A DNA stretch of 64,000 nucleotides from Streptomyces sp. XD-27. GTDB taxonomy: Bacteria; Actinomycetota; Actinomycetes; Streptomycetales; Streptomycetaceae. Positions 1-7,258 of the stretch are shown piece after piece. Positions within the stretch are counted from its first letter, which is position 1, and the number at the start of each line of letters is the position of its first letter. Below the pieces are notes generated by a model, which saw only the letters and a program-made list of their open reading frames with translations, was not told where the DNA came from and ran no database searches. The stretch is taken from the NCBI RefSeq assembly GCF_030553055.1, contig NZ_CP130713.1:6882001-6946000 (forward strand), in the 5' to 3' direction. The translations under genes and the position numbers were made by a program.

Positions 1-570
1 GCCCGCGTTGGACGGCTCCCAGCTCGCGCAGCCGTCACGGGTGCGGTAGACGCCGCCGGCGGAGACGGCGACCAGCACCGACCTCGCGTCCCGCGGGTCG
101 GTCACCACGGTGTGCACGGCCTGGCCGCCGAAGCCCTCGCCCCACTGCTCGCGCTGCGGGTGCTCCCACAGGCTCCGTACGAACGCGAAGGTCTCGCCGC
201 CGTCGTCGGAGCGGAACAGGGCGCCAGGCTGCGTGCCCGCGTAGACGACATCGGGTTCCTCGGGGCCCGCGGGCTGCAACTGCCAGACCCGCTCCAGCGA
301 GGCGCCGGTGTCCCGCGGGAACGCCACGGCGGGCTTCGGCGGCTCCCGCCAGGTGGCTCCGAGGTCGTCGGAGCGGAAGACCGACGGCCCCCAGTGCGAG
401 CTGTCCGCCCCGGCCAGCAGCCGGGGCACGGGGCGGCGGGTGTCGATGCCGACGGAGTACACCGCCTGCATGGGGAAGTGCGGACCGGTGAAGGCCCAGT
501 CGGCCCCGCCGTCGCGGCGCCCCAGGAACAGCCCTTTACGCGTGCCCACCGCGAGCAGCACGTCCGCCAT
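1..570 (-). CDS. BNR/Asp-box repeat protein (5' part only)
   Basis: The gene runs off the left edge; 190 codons are present from an ATG at 570, which has a GGAGG 8 bases upstream. The product starts MADVLLAVGTRKGLFLG and shows several Asp-box-like turns (SDDLGATW, SDDGGETF, TRDGCASW) spaced like the blades of a sialidase/Ycf48-type beta-propeller. No signal peptide is visible, so it is probably cytoplasmic. Such proteins are usually annotated as exo-alpha-sialidase or WD40/YVTN/BNR-like, and most actinobacterial members have no proven activity. The C-terminal half lies outside the window. Confidence 0.75.
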   Translation of the reverse strand, partial: MADVLLAVGTRKGLFLGRRDGGADWAFTGPHFPMQAVYSVGIDTRRPVPRLLAGADSSHWGPSVFRSDDLGATWREPPKPAVAFPRDTGASLERVWQLQPAGPEEPDVVYAGTQPGALFRSDDGGETFAFVRSLWEHPQREQWGEGFGGQAVHTVVTDPRDARSVLVAVSAGGVYRTRDGCASWEPSNAG

Positions 571-673
571 GGCGCGTCACCTCCAGGGTTGAGGATGTGT
601 CCGGCATCACAGAGTCTGCACCCCGGCACTGACAACGGCCCGTCGGTCGGCCGTCCCGGACGGCTCCGCCCCC

Positions 674-708
674 GGTCGTCCCCGTCCCGGACCGGGGCGG
701 GGACGACC
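674..708. terminator. Hairpin downstream of the OYE reductase gene
   Basis: Perfect 11-bp arms GGTCGTCCCCG (674-684) and CGGGGACGACC (698-708) flank a 13-nt loop that can itself pair. It lies 33 bp past the reductase stop and before the BNR gene. There is no U-tract, as is usual for Streptomyces terminators. Confidence 0.6.
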
Positions 709-740
709 CTCCGGCGCGGCCCGCGGCCGCGCCGGGCCGG

Positions 741-1832
741 TCAGGCCGCCCGGCCGTACTGCGGCGGGACGGACACCTCGTCGCCGAGCTCGCGTGCCGC
801 GCGTCGCGCCCAGTACGGGTCGCGCAGCAGCTCCCGGCCCAGGAGCACCGCGTCCGCCTCGCCGCCCGCGAGGATCCGCTCGGCCTGCTCCGGCTCGGTG
901 ATCAGCCCGACGGCCGCGACCGGCAGCTTTGTCTCGGCCTTCACCCGCGCGGCGAACGGCACCTGGTAGCCGGGCCCGGTCGGGACCCGTACGCCCGCCG
1001 CGTTGCCCCCGCTGGAGACGTCCAGCAGATCCACGCCGTGCTCCCGCAGCAGGCGCGCCAGCGCCACGGTTTCGTCGACCGTCCAGCCCTCGCCCGCGCC
1101 GTTCTCCGCCAGCCAGTCGGTGGCCGAGATCCGGAAGAACAGCGGCAGTTCCTCGGGCCACACCTCCCGCACCGCGTCGACCACCTCCAGCGCGAAGCGC
1201 GTGCGGTTCTCGAAGGACCCGCCGTACTCGTCGGTGCGGTGGTTGCTGTGCGGGGAGAGGAACTCGCCGATCAGATAGCCGTGCGCGCCATGGATCTCGA
1301 CGACCTCGAAACCGGCGGCGAGCGCGCGCCGCGCCGCGTCCGCGAACTGCCCCGTGATCTCCTTGATCTGCGCGGTCGTCAGCTCGTCCGGCACCGGGTG
1401 GCGCTCGTCGAACGCCGCCGGGCTCGGCCCCAGCGGCTGCCAGCCGTGCCGGTCCGGCCCGAGGGGCGCGCCACCCAGCCACGGCCGGTCCGTCGACGCC
1501 TTGCGCCCCGCGTGGCCGATCTGGATGCCCGCAATGGTGCCGCGGTCCTTGAGGAACGCGGTGATCCGGCGGAACGCCTCGACCTGGGTGTCGTTCCAGA
1601 TGCCCAGGTCGAAGGGGCTGATCCGGCCCTCGGGGCTGACGGCGGTGGCCTCGGTCAGGATCAGCCCGGTGCCGCCGCTGGCGCGCGACGTGTAGTGGGA
1701 GAAGTGCCAGTCGTTCGGGACGCCCGCGTCCGGCCCGCAGGGCTCCGCGGAGTACTGGCACATGGGAGCCATCCAGATGCGATTGGGGATGGTCAGGGAC
1801 CGCAGGGCGTAGGGCTCGAACAGGGCGCTCAC
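741..1832 (-). CDS. NADH:flavin oxidoreductase, Old Yellow Enzyme class III (YqjM-like)
   Basis: An FMN-dependent TIM-barrel ene-reductase that would reduce activated C=C bonds with NAD(P)H. Counting from GTG 1832, the YqjM-type Cys25 and Tyr27 appear in PMCQYS, an HAGRK segment lies near residue 107, and the substrate-binding H-x-x-H pair appears in EIHGAHGYL. I chose GTG 1832 because GAGAGG sits 6 bases upstream; an ATG at 1850 would add six residues and overlap that site. The gene is divergent from an ArsR-type regulator, and the shared 150-bp region carries twin dyads, so repressor control is likely. Length (about 363 aa) is normal for the family. Confidence 0.9.
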   Translation of the reverse strand: MSALFEPYALRSLTIPNRIWMAPMCQYSAEPCGPDAGVPNDWHFSHYTSRASGGTGLILTEATAVSPEGRISPFDLGIWNDTQVEAFRRITAFLKDRGTIAGIQIGHAGRKASTDRPWLGGAPLGPDRHGWQPLGPSPAAFDERHPVPDELTTAQIKEITGQFADAARRALAAGFEVVEIHGAHGYLIGEFLSPHSNHRTDEYGGSFENRTRFALEVVDAVREVWPEELPLFFRISATDWLAENGAGEGWTVDETVALARLLREHGVDLLDVSSGGNAAGVRVPTGPGYQVPFAARVKAETKLPVAAVGLITEPEQAERILAGGEADAVLLGRELLRDPYWARRAARELGDEVSVPPQYGRAA

Positions 1833-1868
1833 GGGCTGCCTCTCTCTCATCCGGCGGAATGCCGCTCG

Positions 1869-1918
1869 TACGATAAACCTCGTAGTACGTAGAGTGTCAA
1901 ACTACGATGGTTCTCGTA
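1869..1918. promoter_or_regulatory. Twin TACGA-N6-TCGTA operators between OYE and ArsR genes
   Basis: Two identical dyads, TACGA-N6-TCGTA, lie at 1869-1884 and 1903-1918, 34 bp centre to centre (about three helical turns). Each overlaps an 8-bp palindrome TCGTACGA (1866-1873 and 1914-1921). They sit in the divergent promoter region, so the neighbouring ArsR-type protein is the obvious candidate ligand. The assignment to that protein is inference. Confidence 0.65.
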
Positions 1919-1978
1919 CGATGGAGGTCCGAGCGGGGTCCGATGGAGATCCCAGGGGAGAGCGAACGAGGTCCCGCC

Positions 1979-2350
1979 GTGCCGACGCAGACATCCAGCA
2001 CCGCACCGGAGTCCCCGGCGGGCCGCGCCCTGGACCACCCCGAGCGGGCCGCCATCCGCCTGGAGGACGTCCTGCACGCGCTGTCCGATCCCATGCGCCT
2101 GCGCGTGGTCCGGGCGCTCGCCGCCGGAGCCGACGCGCTGGCGTGTTCGGAGATCGAGCTGCCCGTGAGCAAGTCCACGTGCACGCACCACTACCGGGTG
2201 CTGCGCGAGTCCGGCGTGATCAGTCAGATCTACCGGGGTACGGCCAAGTTGAACGCCCTGCGCCGGGAGGATCTGGACGAGCTGTTCCCCGGGCTGCTGG
2301 ACGCCGTCCTGCTGGCCGCCGCCCGCCAGGGCGACCGGCTCGGCGACTGA
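1979..2350 (+). CDS. ArsR-family winged-helix repressor
   Basis: About 123 aa from GTG 1979. The wHTH core runs from ALSDPMRLRVVRAL to the recognition segment VSKSTCTHHYRVLRESGVI, followed by the wing (YRGTAKLNAL). An upstream ATG at 1907 is in frame but would lie inside the second operator dyad, so the GTG is preferred. No CxC metal site of the ELCVCDL type is present; two cysteines (in ACSEIEL and STCTHH) could sense redox state or electrophiles. That would fit control of the divergent ene-reductase, but this is inference. It converges on the TetR gene with an 8-bp gap. Confidence 0.85.
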   Translation: MPTQTSSTAPESPAGRALDHPERAAIRLEDVLHALSDPMRLRVVRALAAGADALACSEIELPVSKSTCTHHYRVLRESGVISQIYRGTAKLNALRREDLDELFPGLLDAVLLAAARQGDRLGD

Positions 2351-2358
2351 CGGTCAGG

Positions 2359-2976
2359 TCAAGGACGCTCGACCGCCGGCGGCGGGTCGCCCTGCGTCCA
2401 GTCCAGCCCGTACCGGTGGAACAGCTCCGCGCGCAGCCGCTCCGGCGGCATCGGTGCCCCCGGCAGCAGGATGGCCACCACCGCGCCCATCAGCAGCGCG
2501 CGCAGCAGCACGTAGTCCTCGTCCGGGTCCGGCGAGCCGTATTCGGCGACCGTACGGCGCAGCAGGGCCGCGAGTTGCTGCTGCTCGGGGCACTGGACGA
2601 AGCCCTCCGCCGTCAGGATCCCCGCCATGTGGGTGCGCATCAGGCGCGGCCGGTCGCGGGCGAGCCCGAGGACCGCGTCGATCGCGCGCGCCAGCCGCTC
2701 CCGGCCGGCGTCCGGACCGGTGGGCAGCGGCTCCCGGTCCAGGGCCGCGGCCAGCCGCATGTGCATCAGGCGGTGCACCGCGCTCTGCAGGAGCTGGCGC
2801 TTGCTGGGGAAGTAGTACGAGACCAGGCCGCGGGCGGTCCCGGCCCGGTCGGCGATGCCGGCGAGCGTCGTCGCCTCGTAGCCGTCCCGGCCCACCAGCT
2901 CGACCGTCGCCTCCAGCAGTCGCGTCTTGGAGCGTCGGCGCAGTTCCTCATTGACCGATGCGCTACGCGGGGACAT
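2359..2976 (-). CDS. TetR-family transcriptional regulator
   Basis: 205 aa from ATG 2976, with AGGAG 7 bases upstream. The N-terminal HTH is clear (TRLLEATVELVGRDGYEATTLAGIADRAGTARG, about residues 18-50), and the YYFPSKRQLL helix follows. The C-terminal ligand domain is unassigned. The gene starts 263 bp from arsM and points away from it. The TTGACTGG/GGTAGCCAA imperfect dyad just upstream of its start is a plausible autoregulatory site. Its target is unknown; no structural gene is linked other than arsM. Confidence 0.85.
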   Translation of the reverse strand: MSPRSASVNEELRRRSKTRLLEATVELVGRDGYEATTLAGIADRAGTARGLVSYYFPSKRQLLQSAVHRLMHMRLAAALDREPLPTGPDAGRERLARAIDAVLGLARDRPRLMRTHMAGILTAEGFVQCPEQQQLAALLRRTVAEYGSPDPDEDYVLLRALLMGAVVAILLPGAPMPPERLRAELFHRYGLDWTQGDPPPAVERP

Positions 2977-2991
2977 GCGATAACTCCTGCG

Positions 2992-3010
2992 TTGACTGGC
3001 TGGTAGCCAA
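2992..3010. promoter_or_regulatory. Imperfect dyad upstream of the TetR gene
   Basis: TTGACTGGC-T-GGTAGCCAA pairs at six of nine positions and lies 16 bp upstream of the TetR ATG. A candidate autorepression site. The rest of the 2977-3238 gap holds two further inverted repeats, listed separately. Confidence 0.35.
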
Positions 3011-3074
3011 TATACTCAGAGGGCCGCCGGGCATCCGTGCTCCGCCGAACAGTTCGGATTCCAGCGGCTGCCGT

Positions 3075-3109
3075 CGATTTCGGGCGAAACGGGGGATCGT
3101 CCGAAATCG
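3075..3109. repeat. Inverted repeat in the TetR/arsM divergent region
   Basis: Perfect 9-bp arms CGATTTCGG (3075-3083) and CCGAAATCG (3101-3109) with a 17-nt spacer. It lies between two divergent genes, so an operator is more likely than a terminator. The bound protein is unknown. Confidence 0.4.
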
Positions 3110-3161
3110 GCGGCTTCTTCATGTCTCCGCTCACCGAGATGCGGCCCCCGGCCCCCTTAAT

Positions 3162-3175
3162 TAGATGCTCATCTA
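3162..3175. promoter_or_regulatory. Candidate ArsR operator upstream of arsM
   Basis: TAGATG-CT-CATCTA is a perfect 6-2-6 dyad 63 bp upstream of the arsM start, inside an AT-rich patch (TTAATTAGATG). It has the same 6-2-6 geometry as the dyad overlapping the arsR start at 4502-4515, which suggests one ArsR controls both units. Confidence 0.5.
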
Positions 3176-3238
3176 TGTTGACGGATGTCGATACAAGGGG
3201 GAGTGTTGTGTACGCAGGGACGTGAAGAAGGAGGAGTC

Positions 3239-4006
3239 ATGACCGAACATGCCTCTGATCTGCGCGAGGCCGTCCGGGCCGGATACGCCGCGGCGGCCCG
3301 CAAGGTGGCCGAAGGGGGTACGGGTTGCTGCGGCACCGGGACGGCCGCGGAGATCGACGAGAACTTCGGCGCCGCGCTGTACGGGGCCGACGAGCGGGAC
3401 GCGCTCCCCGCCGAGGCGGTCGTGGCGTCCCTCGGCTGCGGCAACCCGCTGGCCGTCGCGGATCTCCACCTCGGTGAGCGAGTCCTGGACCTCGGCTCCG
3501 GTGGCGGGATCGACGTCCTGCTCTCCGCCCGCCGCGTCGGCCCCACCGGCAAGGTCTACGGGCTCGACATGACCGAGGAGATGCTGGCACTCGCCCTGGC
3601 CAACGCCGAGCGCTCGGGTGCCACGAACGTCGAGTTCCTCAAGGGCACCATCGAGTCCGTTCCGCTGCCCGCGCACACCGTCGACGTGGTGATCTCCAAC
3701 TGCGTGATCAACCTGTCCACGGACAAGCCCGCCGTCTTCGCCGAGATGTTCCGCGTGCTGGCCCCCGGCGGCCGCGTCGGCGTCTCCGACGTCGTGGCCG
3801 ACGACCGCCTCACGCCGGATCAGCGCGCGGAACGCGGCGACTACGTGGGCTGCATCGCCGGTGCGCTGTCGTTCGCCGAGTACCGCGCGGGCCTGGAGGC
3901 CGTGGGATTCACCGGTGTCGAGATCACCCCGACTCATCCGGTGGCGGACGGCATGCACTCCGCCGTGATCCGGGCCGTCAAGCCCGCGGCGGCGACGGGG
4001 CGCTAG
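3239..4006 (+). CDS. arsM: Arsenite S-adenosylmethionine methyltransferase
   Basis: 255 aa from ATG 3239, behind a strong AAGGAGGAG. ArsM transfers methyl groups from SAM to As(III), giving methylated and volatile arsenicals. Visible family marks are Cys30-Cys31 (GTGCCGTG), the SAM loop VLDLGSGGGIDV, SNCVINLS and DYVGCIAGALS, which carry the conserved arsenic-binding cysteines. It converges with arsC and is followed by arsR-acr3, so the region is a methylation plus efflux resistance cluster. A dyad at 3162-3175 suggests ArsR control. Confidence 0.93.
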   Translation: MTEHASDLREAVRAGYAAAARKVAEGGTGCCGTGTAAEIDENFGAALYGADERDALPAEAVVASLGCGNPLAVADLHLGERVLDLGSGGGIDVLLSARRVGPTGKVYGLDMTEEMLALALANAERSGATNVEFLKGTIESVPLPAHTVDVVISNCVINLSTDKPAVFAEMFRVLAPGGRVGVSDVVADDRLTPDQRAERGDYVGCIAGALSFAEYRAGLEAVGFTGVEITPTHPVADGMHSAVIRAVKPAAATGR

Positions 4007-4021
4007 GCCGTCACTCGGCCG

Positions 4022-4435
4022 TCACCCGGCGGCCTTCGGGGCGATCTCCTCGATCAGGTCCTCGACGAGCCTTCTGATCTCGTCGCGGATGGGGCGCACG
4101 GCCGCCACGCCCTGCCCGGCCGGGTCGTCCAACTGCCAGTCCAGGTAGCGCTTACCGGGAAAGACCGGGCAGGTGTCGCCGCAGCCCATCGTGATGCACA
4201 CGTCCGACGCCCTGACCGCGTCGACGGTGAGGGCCTTGGGGACCTCGGCCGACATGTCGATACCGACCTCGCGCATGGCCTCGACGGCGGCCGGGTTGAC
4301 CCGCTCCGCGGGCGCGGAGCCCGCGGAGCGGACCTCGACGCGGTCCCCGGCCAGGTGGGTCAGCCACGCGGCGGCCATCTGCGAGCGGCCGGCGTTGTGG
4401 ACGCAGACGAACAGCACGGAGGGCTTGTCGGGCAT
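4022..4435 (-). CDS. arsC: Arsenate reductase, low-molecular-weight phosphatase fold
   Basis: 137 aa from ATG 4435. It reduces As(V) to As(III), the substrate of ArsM and Acr3. The P-loop is Cys11-x5-Arg17 (VCVHNAGRSQ). Cys80, Cys85 and Cys89 (VCITMGCGDTCPVF) offer the resolving pair of the thiol-relay mechanism, and the DDPAG segment is present. It is transcribed towards arsM and divergently from arsR (73 bp apart), so the dyad at 4502-4515 could repress both directions. An in-frame upstream ATG at 4489 lacks homology to the family start. Confidence 0.93.
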   Translation of the reverse strand: MPDKPSVLFVCVHNAGRSQMAAAWLTHLAGDRVEVRSAGSAPAERVNPAAVEAMREVGIDMSAEVPKALTVDAVRASDVCITMGCGDTCPVFPGKRYLDWQLDDPAGQGVAAVRPIRDEIRRLVEDLIEEIAPKAAG

Positions 4436-4501
4436 CAGGCGGTCTCTCTCGTCTCTGGCTCGTCTCCGGCCCGCGGGCGGGGCCGGCATGGTGTGAAAGT
4501 A

Positions 4502-4515
4502 TCAGCACATGCTGA
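4502..4515. promoter_or_regulatory. ArsR operator overlapping the arsR start codon
   Basis: TCAGCA-CA-TGCTGA, a perfect 6-2-6 dyad whose centre overlaps the arsR ATG (4509). Little room is left for a leader, so arsR may be leaderless or the operator may block elongation. Compare the 6-2-6 dyad before arsM. Confidence 0.55.
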
Positions 4516-4823
4516 CGTCAGTCGACACTGAACTGTTGCGGGTCCTCGCGGACCCGCTCCGGCTCCGGATCGTCCATCTGCTGGCCCGCGAGACGCTGTG
4601 CACCACCCACCTGGTGGAGGAGACCGGCGCCCGGCAGACGAACCTCTCGAACCATCTGAGGGTGCTGCGGGAGGCCGGGGTCGTGGACACCGAGCCGTGT
4701 GGCCGGTTCACGTACTACAAGCTCCGGCCCGACGTCATCGCCGCACTGGCCGGCCAGTTCGCCGAGCTCGCCGAGACCGCCCGTACGACCCGCGACACCG
4801 CACGAAAGAGGTCCTGCCCGTGA
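4509..4823 (+). CDS. arsR: Arsenite-responsive repressor ArsR
   Basis: 104 aa winged-helix protein. The core is LRVLADPLRLRIVHLL, and the recognition helix is ARQTNLSNHLRVLREAGVV. The classical ELCVCDL sensor motif is replaced by LCTTHLVEE; Cys31, Cys64 and Cys103 remain, so the As(III) site probably differs from that of E. coli ArsR. The stop overlaps the acr3 start (GTGA), giving a coupled arsR-acr3-permease unit. Confidence 0.9.
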   Translation: MLTSVDTELLRVLADPLRLRIVHLLARETLCTTHLVEETGARQTNLSNHLRVLREAGVVDTEPCGRFTYYKLRPDVIAALAGQFAELAETARTTRDTARKRSCP

Positions 4824-5935
4824 CCAGGACGGATTCCCCCGGCCGCAGTGACCCGACGATCCCGGCAGAGGCCGGGATCGTCGGCAAGTTGTCGACACTC
4901 GACCGCTTCCTCGCGGTGTGGATCCTCGCCGCGATGACCCTCGGTCTCGGCCTCGGGCGGGCCATCCCGGGCATGGACGACGCCCTGGCCAAGGTCGAGA
5001 TCGGCGGGATCTCCCTCCCGATCGCCCTCGGTCTGCTGATCATGATGTACCCGGTCCTGGCCAAGGTCCGCTACGACAAGCTCGACGCGGTCACCGGCGA
5101 CCGGAAGCTCATGATCTCCTCGCTGGTGATCAACTGGCTGCTCGGCCCGGCGGTCATGTTCGCCCTCGCATGGGTCTTCCTGGCGGACCTGCCCGAGTAC
5201 CGCACGGGCCTGATCATCGTCGGCCTGGCACGCTGCATTGCCATGGTCGTCATCTGGAACGACCTGGCCTGCGGCGACCGCGAGGCCGCCGCCGTCCTGG
5301 TGGCCCTGAACTCGGTCTTCCAGGTCCTGGCCTTCGGCCTGCTCGGCTGGTTCTACCTCGACCTGCTGCCCGGCTGGCTCGGCCTCGGCGACGGCGAGCA
5401 CCTCGACATCTCCACGGGGAAGATCGCCCTCAACGTCGTCATCTTCCTCGGCGTCCCACTGGCGGCCGGGTTCCTGACCCGCCGTCTGGGCGAGAGGAAG
5501 CTGGGCCGGGAGGGCTACGAGCAGACGTTCCTGCCGAAGATCGGTCCGTTCGCCCTGTACGGGCTGCTCTTCACCATCGTGGTCCTCTTCGCCCTCCAGG
5601 GCGACACCATCACCAACCGGCCCCTGGACGTGGCCCGGATCGCGGTGCCGCTGCTGGTGTACTTCGCGGTGATGTGGTTCGGCACCTTCGCCCTCGGCAA
5701 GGCCATCGGCCTGGCCTACGACCGCACCGCCACCCTCGCGTTCACCGCGGCGGGCAACAACTTCGAGCTGGCCATCGCCGTCGCCATCGGCACCTTCGGC
5801 GTCACCTCCGGCCAGGCCCTCTCGGGTGTCGTAGGGCCCCTGATCGAGGTTCCGGTGCTCGTGGCGCTGGTGTATGTCTCCCTCGCGTGGCGGAAGACGT
5901 TCCGCGACCGCGCCGACGAGGGAGTGGGCCCATGA
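4820..5935 (+). CDS. acr3: Arsenite efflux permease, Acr3 family
   Basis: 371 aa from GTG 4820, which overlaps the arsR stop by 4 bp. About ten membrane segments are visible. Acr3 hallmarks are the conserved cysteine in LARCIAMVVIWNDLACGD and the FTAAGNNFELAIAVAI segment. It extrudes As(III) using the proton gradient. The last codons overlap the next gene (ATGA), so the APC permease is part of the same transcript. Confidence 0.93.
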   Translation: MTRTDSPGRSDPTIPAEAGIVGKLSTLDRFLAVWILAAMTLGLGLGRAIPGMDDALAKVEIGGISLPIALGLLIMMYPVLAKVRYDKLDAVTGDRKLMISSLVINWLLGPAVMFALAWVFLADLPEYRTGLIIVGLARCIAMVVIWNDLACGDREAAAVLVALNSVFQVLAFGLLGWFYLDLLPGWLGLGDGEHLDISTGKIALNVVIFLGVPLAAGFLTRRLGERKLGREGYEQTFLPKIGPFALYGLLFTIVVLFALQGDTITNRPLDVARIAVPLLVYFAVMWFGTFALGKAIGLAYDRTATLAFTAAGNNFELAIAVAIGTFGVTSGQALSGVVGPLIEVPVLVALVYVSLAWRKTFRDRADEGVGP

Positions 5936-7209
5936 GCAAGCCGTCGACCGCCGGAGACCTCCCGGAGGAGTTGCAGCGGCGGTTGGGGGTGTTCGACGCG
6001 GTGGTGATCGGCCTGGGGGCCATGATCGGCGCCGGGATCTTCGCCGCGCTGGCCCCGGCGGCGCGTGCCGCCGGGTCGGGGCTGCTGCTCGGCCTGGCGG
6101 TGGCGGCCGTCGTGGCGTACTGCAACGCGACCTCCTCCGCGCGGCTGGCCGCCCGCTACCCGGCCTCCGGCGGCACCTACGTCTACGGCCGCGAGCGGCT
6201 CGGCGACTTCTGGGGCTACCTGGCTGGCTGGGCGTTCGTCGTCGGCAAGACCGCCTCCTGCGCGGCCATGGCGCTGACCGTCGGTTCGTACGTCTGGCCC
6301 GGCCAGGCCCACGCCACCGCGGTGGCCGCCGTCGTGGCGCTCACCGCCGTGAACTACGCCGGGGTGCAGAAGTCCGCCTGGCTGACGCGGGCCGTCGTCG
6401 CGGTCGTCCTGGCCGTGCTCGCCGCCGTGGCGGTGTCCGCGCTCACCTCCGGCGACGCGGACACCGCACGGCTGGACGTCGGCGGCGACGCCACCCTCGG
6501 CGGAGTACTCCAGGCGGCGGGCATGCTGTTCTTCGCCTTCGCCGGATACGCGCGCGTCGCCACCCTCGGCGAGGAGGTCCGCGACCCGGCCCGCACCATC
6601 CCGCGCGCCATCCCCCTCGCGCTCGGCATCACCCTGGCTGCGTACGCCGTCGTCGCCACCGCGGTCCTCATGGTGCTGGGTCCGCAGCGGCTGGCGGAGG
6701 CCGCCGCACCGCTGTCGGACGCCGTACGCGCCGCGGGCGCGGACCATCTGGCGCCGGTCGTCCGCGTCGGCGCCGCCGTCGCCGCGCTCGGCTCCCTCCT
6801 GGCGCTGATCCTCGGCGTCTCCCGTACGACGCTGGCCATGGCCCGCGACCGCCACCTGCCGCATGCCCTGGCCGCCGTCCACCCGCGCTTCAAGGTGCCC
6901 CACCGGGCCGAACTCGCGGTCGGCGCGGTCGTGGCGGTGGTCGCGGCGACCGCGGACGTACGCGGGGCGATCGGCTTCTCGTCCTTCGGCGTGCTGGCCT
7001 ACTACGCCGTCGCCAACGCCGCCGCGTGGACCCTCGCCCCGGCCGAGGGCCGGCCGCCGCGCGTCGTCCCCGTGGTCGGACTGGCCGGCTGCCTGGTCCT
7101 GGCCTTCGCGCTGCCGGTCTCCTCCGTGGTCTCCGGCGCCGCGGTGCTCGTCGTCGGCGCCGCCGCGTACGGGGCGCGCCGTACGATCGCCGCCCGCCGG
7201 ACGCTCTGA
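5932..7209 (+). CDS. APC-superfamily amino acid permease
   Basis: 425 aa with about 12 hydrophobic segments. The first helix carries the APC signature GLGAMIGAGIFAAL, and ARYPASGGTYVYGRERLG and GYARVATLGEEVRDPARTIPRAI are also typical. ATG 5932 overlaps the acr3 stop by 4 bp, so it is co-translated with the arsenic genes. An amino acid/polyamine carrier in an ars operon is unusual. It might move a thiol precursor or an arsenic-containing amino acid, but nothing in the sequence fixes the substrate. Confidence 0.88.
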   Translation: MSKPSTAGDLPEELQRRLGVFDAVVIGLGAMIGAGIFAALAPAARAAGSGLLLGLAVAAVVAYCNATSSARLAARYPASGGTYVYGRERLGDFWGYLAGWAFVVGKTASCAAMALTVGSYVWPGQAHATAVAAVVALTAVNYAGVQKSAWLTRAVVAVVLAVLAAVAVSALTSGDADTARLDVGGDATLGGVLQAAGMLFFAFAGYARVATLGEEVRDPARTIPRAIPLALGITLAAYAVVATAVLMVLGPQRLAEAAAPLSDAVRAAGADHLAPVVRVGAAVAALGSLLALILGVSRTTLAMARDRHLPHALAAVHPRFKVPHRAELAVGAVVAVVAATADVRGAIGFSSFGVLAYYAVANAAAWTLAPAEGRPPRVVPVVGLAGCLVLAFALPVSSVVSGAAVLVVGAAAYGARRTIAARRTL

Positions 7210-7210
7210 G

Positions 7211-7258
7211 GCGACCAGGCGACCAGGCGACCAGGCGACCAGGCGGTCAGGCGATCCA
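7211..7258. repeat. 8-bp tandem array between convergent genes
   Basis: Four perfect GCGACCAG units (7211-7242) followed by two diverged ones (GCGGTCAG, GCGATCCA). The diverged units contain the last codons and stop of the MocR gene, so the array seems to have grown from the 3' end of that gene into the gap after the permease stop. Confidence 0.85.
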
